Source: Candidatus Babelota bacterium
GTDB taxonomy: Bacteria > Babelota > Babeliae > Babelales > JAUPTZ01
Length of the DNA stretch: 64,000 bases
Reading direction: 5' to 3'
Assembly (NCBI GenBank): GCA_030917815.1
Contig: JAUPTZ010000007.1
Coordinates: 1 to 64,000 of the forward strand
Shown piece by piece: positions 16,447 to 25,404 of the stretch (positions are counted from its first letter, which is position 1; each line of letters starts with the position of its first letter). The translations under genes were made by a program, and so were the position numbers. A model generated the notes under the pieces. The model did no database searches and had not been told where the DNA came from. It worked only from the letters and a program-made list of their open reading frames with translations.

Positions 16447-17040
16447 TTATATCGTTTTTATGGGTGTGCGCAAAAGATTTGCCGGTTCAAAAAGTGGAAG
16501 TGTTGGTTCTGATCTATGGAATAATTGATCCATTTGCACGATTAGATGCAGGTTTCCAAACAGTGCGATGAAATGTTTTTCTTTTTCACTGTAGGTGAGC
16601 GTAATGGGAATCGCACATTCTTGGGTTACTGTTGAGCCATCAATTTCGGTAAAGAGTATCGGTACTTTGATATAGAGTTCATGATTGTTGCATTTCTCCG
16701 GCGCAACGAGTGCGTAGATGCTCGGGTCATCCTCTCGTATCGGCGTAGCAGAGGCTTTAATGGTGCCATTATCGGCGACTGAAAACAGGACATATTTTTT
16801 GAGCGCATTGGCACTCCGGGTATTGATGATCCAGGCGCATTTTAGTGATGGATTGTTATAGTGATGCCCAAAAATCATAAAGGCATTTTGGTGGTTGTGA
16901 CGACCAAAGAGCACAATGGGGATCGCTGCTTGTAGATTATGCGATGAAATAGCGCTGAGGTTTTTGGTAACACGCTTATTCATAAAGCAGCCACCGAGAA
17001 TGAGGCTAGCTGCCGAAATAAGAATTAGAATCTTGTTCAT
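16447..17040 (-). CDS. Lipoprotein of unknown function
   Basis: 197 residues. A signal peptide ends in the lipobox LGGC at about 15-18, so the mature protein should begin with lipidated Cys18. The mature part is beta-rich with no membrane helix (for example KVPILFTEIDGSTVTQECAIPITLTYSEKEKHF). No family recognised. Its ATG overlaps the stop of the upstream 574-residue gene by 4 bases, so it is translationally coupled and likely works with the two large exported paralogues before it. Confidence 0.75.
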   Translation of the reverse strand: MNKILILISAASLILGGCFMNKRVTKNLSAISSHNLQAAIPIVLFGRHNHQNAFMIFGHHYNNPSLKCAWIINTRSANALKKYVLFSVADNGTIKASATPIREDDPSIYALVAPEKCNNHELYIKVPILFTEIDGSTVTQECAIPITLTYSEKEKHFIALFGNLHLIVQMDQLFHRSEPTLPLFEPANLLRTPIKTI

Positions 17041-18761
17041 GCGGTGAGACTTGGTTTTTTAGGGTGAGTAAGCAGTACATCATTGAGTGATAGGTTTTTC
17101 TTATAATACGATTTGGTGCCCAATAAAGCGAGCGCGGCAATAATACTCGCGGCCGTTGTTACTCCCAAAATTGTTCGAGCCAAGCGCTCGGTTCGTCGTT
17201 CTTGCTTAAGCCAGCGACGTTGATGGCGAGCGGCCGGGTATTCTTTTTTGGTAATCTTGAGCGCTGCAATTTTTTCGGCTAATGCACGGAGTGTAGTACA
17301 TTTCTTCTTGGTGAGGATGCCGGCGACGGTGCCGGTGCCGATGGCCACAATAAGAGCGCCAATATGCAGTGGTGAATAATAGTTGCCGATTGGCTCAACA
17401 GAGGTATTTGGTGCAACCTCAAGAAACGGTCTTTGGGTTGGTGTGTGGCTGCCATCGGTGTAAATTGTTATGTGATGTGTTGTTGGGTCGATAAGTGCAA
17501 TGTCGGCAGTTCCAGCGATTTTTATCGCTAACTTTCCATTAACTAATGCACCACGCTTGGCAGTCGTTATGAGCTCAAAAGGAAGTTTTCCATGGTTGCC
17601 ATTGGCTAAGATGACTTCAGGTTGCTTTTTTTGATCACCAAGGCCTTGGTAGGTTATATTAGGGCTGAGTTTCATTTCTGTTTTTTGTACCGTAAAGATC
17701 TGATCGGCCAAGCTTACTTCAAGTTGAGAGCCGGCCATATTGAGCGTTGCCGGGACATAGTAGTGTGTGTTGTAGTCTTTTTTTATTTTTACAAAACATG
17801 ATGGGTACTCTGATGGTTTAGTACCGAGTGGTTCAGGTACGACAACTAATTTATCTGGGCTGGATTCCTCGGTGATTAGGATTGTGCCATCGCTGTCTCG
17901 TCCACATTGTCGCGCCCTAGGACTGTCGGTGTGTTTACCAACAACAACCTTGCGTATTCGCGTGTGATTACGATCGTATTCACTGGGTCCTGGTTCGATA
18001 AGCACTGTTATCTCTGTATTTGGATCTTCTAATGAATGGGTGCGTAGTAGATATGCACAGGGCTCTGTTTCCAGAGTAGCGGCATCACCGTTTTCTTGGG
18101 CGCGATAGAGTGGTGTCGCATACTCTTTGAATGTCTCTTTTAGTTTTTCAAATGAGTATGATTCACCAAGCTCAAGAAGTATGTTTCCTTTTTCATCATG
18201 GAGCAAAACCGTTTGCTCTTCGGTATCATGACCATCCTTTTGCTTAAATACATCAAAAATTGAAGCATAATCTCTTTTGGTCTTTAGGTATGGTACTTCA
18301 ATACTCATTGTCTGCCCACAAAATGCCGAGGTTTGCTCGTCCCCAAGTTCCTTGACCGTATAGACTTTAGTTTTATACAGAGGCTTTTGACCGAGTTCTG
18401 CCGGTGGCTCTATGAAGGTGTCGGGTGTTCCATAATCTTTGGTTGGCTGGTATCGTAGGCGATCTTGGATATACGCATTTTTGCCGCACAACCATAGCAA
18501 TGGAGGTATGCTTGTATCTTCTGGCGTGGTTGAGACAAGGTGGAACCCATGGGTAATAGATTCTATATCGATGAGCGCATAGGTAGCGGTTCGCTGGTGT
18601 AGTCCATCGGCCGACGTTATGGTTACTTGCATGGTCGGTGCCGTTGCGATGTGTGGAATGATCTCTTCAGTGATATTGAGATCACGATACGCCCGCTCCG
18701 ATGCACAAAGATTCAGCGTAATCATGCAGGCAATAATTAATGGTGTGATTTGGAAATTCAT
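17037..18761 (-). CDS. Large exported protein with C-terminal membrane hairpin
   Basis: 574 residues with a signal peptide (about 1-19). The body is beta-rich and hydrophilic, with two similar halves suggested by repeated LRTHSLEDPNTEITV- and CFVKIKKDYNTHYYVP-type segments. Near the C-terminus are two membrane segments (about 462-484 and 531-549) around a 46-residue basic, coiled linker, and the tail is SYYKKNLSLNDVLL. The gene at 18777 has the same ending (AYFKKNFSIEEAL), so the two are paralogues, this one with an extra N-terminal half. It is probably anchored by its C-terminus with a large extracytoplasmic domain. Function unknown. Confidence 0.75.
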   Translation of the reverse strand: MNFQITPLIIACMITLNLCASERAYRDLNITEEIIPHIATAPTMQVTITSADGLHQRTATYALIDIESITHGFHLVSTTPEDTSIPPLLWLCGKNAYIQDRLRYQPTKDYGTPDTFIEPPAELGQKPLYKTKVYTVKELGDEQTSAFCGQTMSIEVPYLKTKRDYASIFDVFKQKDGHDTEEQTVLLHDEKGNILLELGESYSFEKLKETFKEYATPLYRAQENGDAATLETEPCAYLLRTHSLEDPNTEITVLIEPGPSEYDRNHTRIRKVVVGKHTDSPRARQCGRDSDGTILITEESSPDKLVVVPEPLGTKPSEYPSCFVKIKKDYNTHYYVPATLNMAGSQLEVSLADQIFTVQKTEMKLSPNITYQGLGDQKKQPEVILANGNHGKLPFELITTAKRGALVNGKLAIKIAGTADIALIDPTTHHITIYTDGSHTPTQRPFLEVAPNTSVEPIGNYYSPLHIGALIVAIGTGTVAGILTKKKCTTLRALAEKIAALKITKKEYPAARHQRRWLKQERRTERLARTILGVTTAASIIAALALLGTKSYYKKNLSLNDVLLTHPKKPSLTA

Positions 18762-18776
18762 AATACTTCTCGGTTT

Positions 18777-19913
18777 TTACTTGATCGCAAGTGCTTCTTC
18801 AATTGAAAAATTTTTCTTGAAATAAGCTTCTTTATACATGAGGTAGGCGGTTAGGAGTAATGAGGCTATGCCGGCTGCACCAAGCCCATTACGGCTATTT
18901 TTTAGGCGCTGCTGTTCGGCGACAAGTTCTTTGGGCAACGGTTTTTGTGCGTGCTGTAAAGTTTTTATCACATCGTGTATCGCTTCAAGCTCTCCTGCTT
19001 TGATGATCGCCATGACACCGGTGGCAATGCCGGCGCTGAACGTCGCTAAGAGCGCTAAAGACCCTAGGCCTGAAATCTCGGTGGGCAGCGTAGTAAGGTG
19101 TGATTGAGGAATCTCGAGTAATGGTTGGTCAAGTTTTGGCGTTTCGTCGAGAGTATAGAGACTTACCGTATTAGTATCCTCATTGATAATCGCAACGCCG
19201 GAAAACTTGCTTTTGAGGCTTTTAACACCTTGGATCAGGAGTGCCTGCTTGCTGGCGACTTTAGGGCCTTTTTTTGCAAGAAGTATAAGCTCGGTCGACG
19301 AGAGTACCTGAACTTCTTCGCCCCGTTCGGTGATGAGTATATGATTGTCTATTGGAAAGTTGCGGCCACAGAGGTGTGCTTCAAATTGTGGACCGGTATC
19401 TTTAACAAAAACCGGTATATAAAATTCTCCGCCCGTACCGGTTAATCGCGTATAATAGCTACTCGGCTTTCCGCTTGGTGGTAATGGGGGTTCCTGTGCA
19501 ATGACTTTCGTGTGTGCGCCAGAGTATTCCTTTGACACGACAACGCGGTCATACCTTCCTGCGCTGTCGTACAGTGGTCTTTCAATCGTTACCTCACGGA
19601 AGGCGGCATCACCTTCACCGTTGTCTTGTACGCGAATGTAGACCACCTCGTCGGGGCGTTCGTACGAGCGGGCTAAGAACAGGAAGGTGTCTTCTGATTC
19701 CTTAAAGCCTATTTTTTGATCTGCGGCCCGAGTGTATTTCACATACAGCGGTGTTGCCATTGCTGCCGTTTGCTCCTTAATAGCGCTGAATCGATATTTC
19801 TCTGACCGATATTTTTCGGTAAGAGAAATGACTTCCGGTCGTTCAGCATCGATGCCTTGTAGTCCTACGATGCTGTAGCCGATTAGGGAAAAAATAATGA
19901 TAAGTGTTTTCAT
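18777..19913 (-). CDS. Exported protein with C-terminal membrane hairpin, paralogue of 17037
   Basis: 378 residues. Signal peptide about 1-20; a beta-rich domain follows. Two membrane segments lie at about 283-304 and 344-363, with a charged 39-residue helical linker, and the tail is YFKKNFSIEEALAIK. Shared features with the next gene are the ATPLY element, the D-N-G/E-N-G-D-A region, KPSSYYTRL versus KPSEYPSCF, and the tail. It is first in the three-gene minus-strand operon with 15 bases to the next gene. Function unknown. Confidence 0.75.
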   Translation of the reverse strand: MKTLIIIFSLIGYSIVGLQGIDAERPEVISLTEKYRSEKYRFSAIKEQTAAMATPLYVKYTRAADQKIGFKESEDTFLFLARSYERPDEVVYIRVQDNGEGDAAFREVTIERPLYDSAGRYDRVVVSKEYSGAHTKVIAQEPPLPPSGKPSSYYTRLTGTGGEFYIPVFVKDTGPQFEAHLCGRNFPIDNHILITERGEEVQVLSSTELILLAKKGPKVASKQALLIQGVKSLKSKFSGVAIINEDTNTVSLYTLDETPKLDQPLLEIPQSHLTTLPTEISGLGSLALLATFSAGIATGVMAIIKAGELEAIHDVIKTLQHAQKPLPKELVAEQQRLKNSRNGLGAAGIASLLLTAYLMYKEAYFKKNFSIEEALAIK

Positions 19914-20044
19914 ACGGACAGCTCCCTCTATAAATTCTTATAGAAATAGTAGCAGGGGAGTCGGCCTTTGTCGATGGACTAGTGCATCTTGCATCGTGTG
20001 GTATACTATCTGCCTCACTTTCCTTCTCATTCTTACGGGGTACT

Positions 20045-20650
20045 ATGTCCTCCTTTTCTCGTTTTCTCCAAACCAACGTGGTAACCAAGACCATTCTGTA
20101 TTGGTATTTACGTCTCTTGTTTAGCACTTATCAACTTGAAGTTGCCGATATGGCTGGCGATGGCTTGTCTATCAATGCCCGCCAGGGGATTTTCTATTTA
20201 TGGCAGGAGCATGCCATAAGTGGTCTTTACTTTCTCCACCACCAAAATGTCTATGGCCATTTAATTAGTGATGAAACGGTGGATGGCTGCTTAGCCGGTT
20301 TTGTAGCTCGACGGTTGGGAATGCATGTTATGTATAGCACCGGTAAAATCTCGTTTATTAAGCATGCGGTTGAAGTACTTGATATGAACAAGCGGATGTT
20401 TATTATTGGCGATGGGACCAATGGTCCTTCTCATGAACTTCAGCGTGCCGTGCCCTATATGTGTGCGCGCAGCGGCGTACCGCTTATTTATCTTGAGTGC
20501 CGGGCCTCGGCCGCCATTGCGTTTGCCAAGCGCTGGGATCTGCTCAAGCTTCCATTGCCGTTTAGCACGATTACTGTTACGATCCATCCACCACGCAGTT
20601 ATGTGTTTGATGAGCAGCATGAAGTGGTTGAAGTTATTGGTAAAAAATAA
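20045..20650 (+). CDS. DUF374-type lysophospholipid acyltransferase-like protein
   Basis: 201 residues from the ATG at 20045, preceded by ACGGGG. The sequence follows the DUF374/lysophospholipid acyltransferase-like pattern: FYLWQEHAISGLYF (usually a W-H pair), LISDETVDGCLAGFVARRLG, then a GDGTNGPSHEL element replacing the usual PDGPxGP, and AKRWDLLKLPLPFSTI. Members attach acyl chains to lipid A or lysophospholipids at the inner membrane. The usual His-containing H(x)4D motif is imperfect (EHAISG), so activity is uncertain. Its stop overlaps the priA start (TAATG). Confidence 0.75.
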   Translation: MSSFSRFLQTNVVTKTILYWYLRLLFSTYQLEVADMAGDGLSINARQGIFYLWQEHAISGLYFLHHQNVYGHLISDETVDGCLAGFVARRLGMHVMYSTGKISFIKHAVEVLDMNKRMFIIGDGTNGPSHELQRAVPYMCARSGVPLIYLECRASAAIAFAKRWDLLKLPLPFSTITVTIHPPRSYVFDEQHEVVEVIGKK

Positions 20651-22623
20651 TGTATGTTCAGGTGCGTCTTCTTAAGGGATATGCCCAGCCACTACTCTAT
20701 GAGGTGCCGGCACATCTCATGACGCTAATTACGCTCGGTAGCGTCGTTGAGGTACCGTTGCGTAAGCAGCAGGTAGCCGCTTTGGTGGTCGAGGTGCTCA
20801 GGGTTCGGCCGACGGTGAGTTACGACATTCGTTCTTTAACCGCGGTACACCAGTTTCCACAAGACCCTCATTTTCTTCCGTATGTAGAAAAATTGGCCCA
20901 ACTTTATTTTGTCGATGCGGCTCAGCTGTGTGGACGGCTTCGTTCATTTACCTTTTTTGAAGAGGGTGAAGAAGCGGAGGATGATGTCGTAGCGGCTCCG
21001 TATGTTTCTACCGTTGCGCTTACGGCCGCTCAACAGGCGGTCGTGGAGCAGGTGCGTGGCGATTTGATTGGCAATTGCTATAAGCCGACACTGCTCCAGG
21101 GGGTGACCGGATCTGGCAAAACCGAAGTCTATAAAGCGCTCATGGTTGAGGCCATTGGTCAGGGGAAAGCGGTGATCTTTTTATGCCCTGAGGTGAGTTT
21201 AGCTCGTCAGATGCAGGCTACGTTTGATGCCTGCTTTGACCGATCCATTAGTGTTGCTGGGTGGCATAGCGCGATTACTGGCACTGAGCGGCAGGAAGTA
21301 TGGCAATCGGCGGTGCGCGGGAATCCGATGATCTTGGTAGGGGTGCATTTACCGGTATTGCTTCCGCTGACTAACTTGGGACTTATTATTATTGATGAAG
21401 AGCATGATGGTGGCTATGAGGAGAAGCAGTATCCTCGTATCAATAGTAAGCATGCGGCATTGCTGCGTGCTAAGCAGTACGGGGTGCCTATTATTCTCGG
21501 TTCTGCGACGCCGAGTGTAACGACGCTGTATCATGCGCGCCAGCAGCAGTGGCGTCATTGTGTATTAACCGAGCGATTTGGTGGGGCATTTCCTCAGATC
21601 GAGCATGTATTATTGAGTAAAGAAAAAAAAAGGCCTAATTTTTGGGTTTCTAAAGAATTATTGTCTGGGCTTGCCGATACGGTATTTCGTGGCAAGCAGG
21701 CTATTGTGTATCTCAACCGTCGTGGCTATGGATTTTTTCTTCAGTGTGTGGGCTGTGGGTATACGTTTGAGTGTTCTTCGTGCGCCGTGTCTATGACGGT
21801 GCATCACGATGAGCATGCCGGCGGCGTGGAGCGGATGCTTGAGTGCCATTATTGCAATGCCCGTCGCCCTATGCCGCCGTCCTGTACCGCGTGTGGTATG
21901 AGCACCGATGAGGGTAAGTGCAAGGGTATTGGGACTCAGCAGATGGTTTCTATTTTAGCTAAGCTTCTGCCTGGTGTGCGTATTGCGCGTGCCGATGCCG
22001 ATATTAGCCGACGCAAGAAAGCCTGGAAAGAAACGATTGATGCCTTTGCGGCCGGTGAGATTGATATTCTGGTGGGAACCCAGATTATTACCAAGGGATT
22101 CCATTTTCCTAATGTTATTTTGGTCGGCGTGGTTTGGGCCGATAGTGCCGTACATTTTCCGGTATACAATGCCCATGAAGTTGCCTTGCAGCAACTTATT
22201 CAAGTAGCAGGTCGAGCTGGTAGAGCTTGTACGAACGGAAGAGTGATTGTGCAAAGTTTTGATAATCATCCGGTATTTTCGTTTATTAGCGAGCTTACCT
22301 ATCCTCAGTTTTGTGAGCAGGAGCTTGAGGCTCGGCGTGAGTGGGGATACCCGCCATTTGGGCGCTTAGTAACAATCGAAATATCACATGAAAATGAGGA
22401 GCAGGTCGTTGCCGACGCTAGTGTGGTTAAGCAGCGCATTGCCGATCGGGTGGGGCCTCTTGTGCAGGTGCTGGGGCCAGCACGGCCGTTACGCGCAAAG
22501 GTGCAGGGCGTTCATTACCGACAGGTATTGTGTAAGGCCGATAATTATAAAGTAGTGCACGAGGCACTTTCGCGTACTTCGTGGAATGATATCGTGAGCG
22601 CGGTGGTGGTTAATCCGTCGTAA
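20650..22623 (+). CDS. priA: Primosomal replication restart helicase PriA
   Basis: 657 residues, somewhat shorter than the usual 730. It unwinds DNA at stalled forks and loads the replicative helicase. Walker A GVTGSGKTE is at about 153-161, the DEEH box at about 248-251, and helicase motifs continue with GSATPSV and QVAGRAGRA. Eight Cys in the CVGCGYTFECSSC and CHYCNAR...CTACG region form the zinc sites characteristic of PriA. It starts inside the stop codon of the preceding acyltransferase gene, so the two are coupled. Confidence 0.97.
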   Translation: MYVQVRLLKGYAQPLLYEVPAHLMTLITLGSVVEVPLRKQQVAALVVEVLRVRPTVSYDIRSLTAVHQFPQDPHFLPYVEKLAQLYFVDAAQLCGRLRSFTFFEEGEEAEDDVVAAPYVSTVALTAAQQAVVEQVRGDLIGNCYKPTLLQGVTGSGKTEVYKALMVEAIGQGKAVIFLCPEVSLARQMQATFDACFDRSISVAGWHSAITGTERQEVWQSAVRGNPMILVGVHLPVLLPLTNLGLIIIDEEHDGGYEEKQYPRINSKHAALLRAKQYGVPIILGSATPSVTTLYHARQQQWRHCVLTERFGGAFPQIEHVLLSKEKKRPNFWVSKELLSGLADTVFRGKQAIVYLNRRGYGFFLQCVGCGYTFECSSCAVSMTVHHDEHAGGVERMLECHYCNARRPMPPSCTACGMSTDEGKCKGIGTQQMVSILAKLLPGVRIARADADISRRKKAWKETIDAFAAGEIDILVGTQIITKGFHFPNVILVGVVWADSAVHFPVYNAHEVALQQLIQVAGRAGRACTNGRVIVQSFDNHPVFSFISELTYPQFCEQELEARREWGYPPFGRLVTIEISHENEEQVVADASVVKQRIADRVGPLVQVLGPARPLRAKVQGVHYRQVLCKADNYKVVHEALSRTSWNDIVSAVVVNPS

Positions 22624-22625
22624 GC

Positions 22626-22716
22626 CGTCATCGCGCCGCCGCCGCCCGCGGGACTAAGGCGTGCCTCGCTGTAGCTCACGAGAGCGTAAGCGGGAGCCTA
22701 GTGCGGCGATCCACAT
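22626..22716. repeat. Degenerate copy of the intergenic palindromic repeat
   Basis: The stretch begins GTCATCGCG and ends AGTGCGGCGATCCAC, and contains GACTAAGGCG, which is shared with the copy at 30449. Matching GTCATxGCG and GATCC ends mark the family also seen at 34897 and 42273. It lies wholly between priA and its terminator. Confidence 0.55.
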
Positions 22717-22743
22717 AACTTCTAATGATGCTTATGCACATAT

Positions 22744-22774
22744 AAAAAGGCCCGGAATTTCTCCGGGCCTTTTT
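22744..22774. terminator. Bidirectional terminator between priA and the Pal-like gene
   Basis: AAAAAGGCCCGGA and TCCGGGCCTTTTT form a perfect 13-base stem with a 5-base loop, A and T runs on each side. It lies between two convergent genes. Confidence 0.9.
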
Positions 22775-22805
22775 AATCTAAACGTGGTGTACGTCTATTA
22801 GTTTT

Positions 22806-23666
22806 TTAGCAGACAAGGCACTCAGCGATTGCGCCAGCTGAATCGTTCATCAGTACTGCGCCATAACCGGTTGCATGGAGTCTGTTTTCATCTAGGCCTG
22901 CTGCAATAAATGCTTCTCTAAGCGCTGCGGCACGGTCTTGTGAAAGTTGTACTGGGTTAGCTGCTGATTCTTCAGCGTGGCCAACTAAGACAACATCATG
23001 ATCCGATTCGATTGCGGCGCGGGCAATGTCTATATTGCTTGCTAAGATAGCACGTTGTGATGCAGGAATTTCTGCGCTATTGGCAGCGAAAACGATGTTT
23101 TCAAAGCCAAGCTCTTTGCTTTCTCTGGCAGCAGTTTCAAGCTCTTGTTGTGCAAAGCTGATTGCGTTTTCATGCCAAGCAAGAAGGCTTGCGCGATCTT
23201 CTGGGCTCATGCCTTCAAAATCAAATGCTGGGTCGAAAAGGTCGGGGCCAACACCGGCCATTTGCGTGTTTTTTTCTTGCTCACGGGCGATCAGCTCGGC
23301 AAGTTCGGCCATTGCTTCTTTTTCCGCGTCAGCGATTTCTTCGGCAGACATACCTTTGAAGATGTCGTCCATGTCAACATCGTCCATGTCAAGGTCCATT
23401 GAATCGCCAGCTAATTCCTCTTCTAGCTCATCTTCTAGTTCGTCAAGTGCCTCTTCTTCATCTTCACTCGTAAGGTCTTCCATGTCTGTGTCTTCAAGCA
23501 TGTCTAGAACGCTTAGTAACTCATCATCGCTCATGTCGGCATCGCCTTCTACGGCCATTTGTTGTGCTTTTACTGGCTTTGCTTCCTTCTTTTGTCCACA
23601 ACCAACCATGCCCAATCCGGCTACGGTCATACTTGCGAGCATCGCTGCGTATAAAAACCTTTTCAT
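22806..23666 (-). CDS. OmpA/Pal-family lipoprotein with a long acidic spacer
   Basis: 286 residues from the ATG at 23666 (GAGGG upstream; a TTG nine bases earlier is less likely). The signal peptide ends with the lipobox MVGC, so it is a lipoprotein. Residues about 40-110 are an unusually acidic spacer of Asp/Glu runs. A helical region follows, then a C-terminal OmpA-like domain: ENIVFAANSAEI, DVVLVGHAEESAANPVQLSQDRAAALREAF and a GYGAVL end. OmpA domains bind peptidoglycan and tie the outer membrane to the wall. The Asp usually preceding the Gly-rich loop is replaced, so binding may be altered. Confidence 0.85.
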   Translation of the reverse strand: MKRFLYAAMLASMTVAGLGMVGCGQKKEAKPVKAQQMAVEGDADMSDDELLSVLDMLEDTDMEDLTSEDEEEALDELEDELEEELAGDSMDLDMDDVDMDDIFKGMSAEEIADAEKEAMAELAELIAREQEKNTQMAGVGPDLFDPAFDFEGMSPEDRASLLAWHENAISFAQQELETAARESKELGFENIVFAANSAEIPASQRAILASNIDIARAAIESDHDVVLVGHAEESAANPVQLSQDRAAALREAFIAAGLDENRLHATGYGAVLMNDSAGAIAECLVC

Positions 23667-23798
23667 AATACTCAACCCTCTGTATACTGAGTGAAAACTT
23701 GTGTTTTAGGCGTGCTGTTTAACCACCACACGGCAAAAACGTTATCACATTCACTTTCTTTTTCCTATAGATTAGATGTATTCGTTTAATATGTATGG

Positions 23799-23812
23799 AA
23801 AACAGCTGTTTT
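23799..23812. promoter_or_regulatory. 14-base palindrome in a divergent intergenic region
   Basis: AAAACAGCTGTTTT is a perfect palindrome between the divergent Pal-like gene and the RNase G/E gene, 55 bases before the latter's start. It is a candidate operator; no regulator is identifiable. Confidence 0.3.
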
Positions 23813-23866
23813 TGAGCCTTTTATCAAGTTAAAAGTGTATGACGAAAGTCCGATTATAAAGGGGAC

Positions 23867-25387
23867 GTGTTGAAAAAAATTCTTATAAGTCGTTCGCCAT
23901 GGCAAGTTCGTGCGGCGATTATCGACGATGGCAAACTGCAGGATGTGTATTTTGATGATCAAAGTAATATCGATCTAGAGCGGTGTTTCTACAAAGGGAA
24001 GGTCTCCAAGGTTATTCCTGGATTGCAAACCGCTTTTGTGGATATTGGTCGTGAAAAAGCAGGGTTCCTGCATATCTCAGAAATTGATCGCTCGCTTGCA
24101 GCAGAGCGGATTGCAAAATCACAACAAATTGAAGGCATGGATGAACCGGCCTATGATGCACATACCGTTAAGCGAGTTATGGACATTAGCAAGGTGTTTC
24201 GTGAAGGCGAAGACACGCTGGTTCAGGTGATTAAAGAGCCGGTATATGAAAAAGGAGCAAAGCTGACTACCTGCTTCACTCTGCCGGGAAAATTCATTGT
24301 TTTGATGCCGAATATTCCACAAATTGGTGTTTCTAAAAAAATCGAAAATCGTGATGAGCGAGTTCGATTGCGTACTATTTTAACCGGTTGCTTACCAAAA
24401 GGCATGGGTGCTATTGTGCGTACGACGTCGGAACAACGGGCCGCGGCCGATATTCAAAAAGATGTGGCCTTCTTGGTTAACTTGTGGAATACCATTCAGA
24501 AAAAATTTGCAAAATCATCGGCCGGGGAATGTCTCTTTACCGATTTGCCGTTGAGTCTTCGTGTGGTGCGGGAGCACTTTGGTGAAGATATTCAGCAGAT
24601 TGCGATCGATGATAAGAACGATTTCCAGACCGTTTCTAATTACATTCGCAACTTGATGCCGGAAAGTGCCGACAAGTTGGTCTATCACGATGTAAAGCCA
24701 AGTTTGTTTGAGAAGTATGAAATTGATCTTCAAATTGAAGCGGCTTTGCAGCGAAAAGTTCCTCTAAAGTGTGGCGGAACGTTGCTTATTGATACGGCCG
24801 AAGCAATGACTGTTATCGACGTAAACACCGGACGTTATACCGGTAAAGACAATCTTGAAGAAACGATTTTACGTACCAACCTTGAGGCGGCTGATGAAGT
24901 CGTGCGGCAGTTGCGATTGCGTAATATTGGTGGTCTGATTGTGATTGACTTTATCGACATGATGCCGGCACATAATCGCCAAAAACTCTCAGCTCATCTT
25001 GAGCGTGCGTTGAAAAAGAAAGATAAGTTTCAGTCGGTGACGTTGAAAGTGTCCGAGTTTGGCTTGGTGCAGATGACGCGTAAGCGCTCTGGCAAGACAC
25101 TTACTCAGCAGTTGATGCGTGCCTGCCCGGCGTGTAAGTCGCTTGGCTATGTGAAGTCACTGGCAACATTGACGCATGAATTGCTTGCAAAATGTCAGAG
25201 CAAGATTTTGAAAGAGGCGCTCAAAGGGCCGTTCTTATTCATATTCTCGCCAGAGATTTTCCATCACTTAGTGCACAATGAATATAATGCTATTCTGACT
25301 CTTGAGAAAGAGATTGGCTATCGCATTATTCTTGAGCTTAACGAAGCGTTTGCGAACGATCAGTATCAAATTACTAAGACCGAATAA
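23867..25387 (+). CDS. rng: Ribonuclease G/E family endoribonuclease
   Basis: 506 residues, starting at a GTG preceded by AAAGGGGA. It cuts single-stranded RNA in rRNA and mRNA processing in the cytoplasm. The N-terminal S1-like domain contains GKVSKVIPGLQTAFVDIGREKAGFLHISEI (about 44-74). The catalytic Asp pair is in DTAEAMTVIDVNTGR (about 309-323) and VIDFIDM (about 361-367), and a CPAC zinc-link motif follows near 421. Length matches RNase G; the C-terminal scaffold region of RNase E is absent, so rng is the better name. gatB follows 17 bases later. Confidence 0.94.
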   Translation: MLKKILISRSPWQVRAAIIDDGKLQDVYFDDQSNIDLERCFYKGKVSKVIPGLQTAFVDIGREKAGFLHISEIDRSLAAERIAKSQQIEGMDEPAYDAHTVKRVMDISKVFREGEDTLVQVIKEPVYEKGAKLTTCFTLPGKFIVLMPNIPQIGVSKKIENRDERVRLRTILTGCLPKGMGAIVRTTSEQRAAADIQKDVAFLVNLWNTIQKKFAKSSAGECLFTDLPLSLRVVREHFGEDIQQIAIDDKNDFQTVSNYIRNLMPESADKLVYHDVKPSLFEKYEIDLQIEAALQRKVPLKCGGTLLIDTAEAMTVIDVNTGRYTGKDNLEETILRTNLEAADEVVRQLRLRNIGGLIVIDFIDMMPAHNRQKLSAHLERALKKKDKFQSVTLKVSEFGLVQMTRKRSGKTLTQQLMRACPACKSLGYVKSLATLTHELLAKCQSKILKEALKGPFLFIFSPEIFHHLVHNEYNAILTLEKEIGYRIILELNEAFANDQYQITKTE

Positions 25388-25404
25388 CCCTGCAAGAGGC
25401 TACT

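Noticed and set aside
23026-23694. Ser-rich plus-strand frame over the Pal-like gene
   Set aside because: Antisense of the acidic spacer; no start signal.
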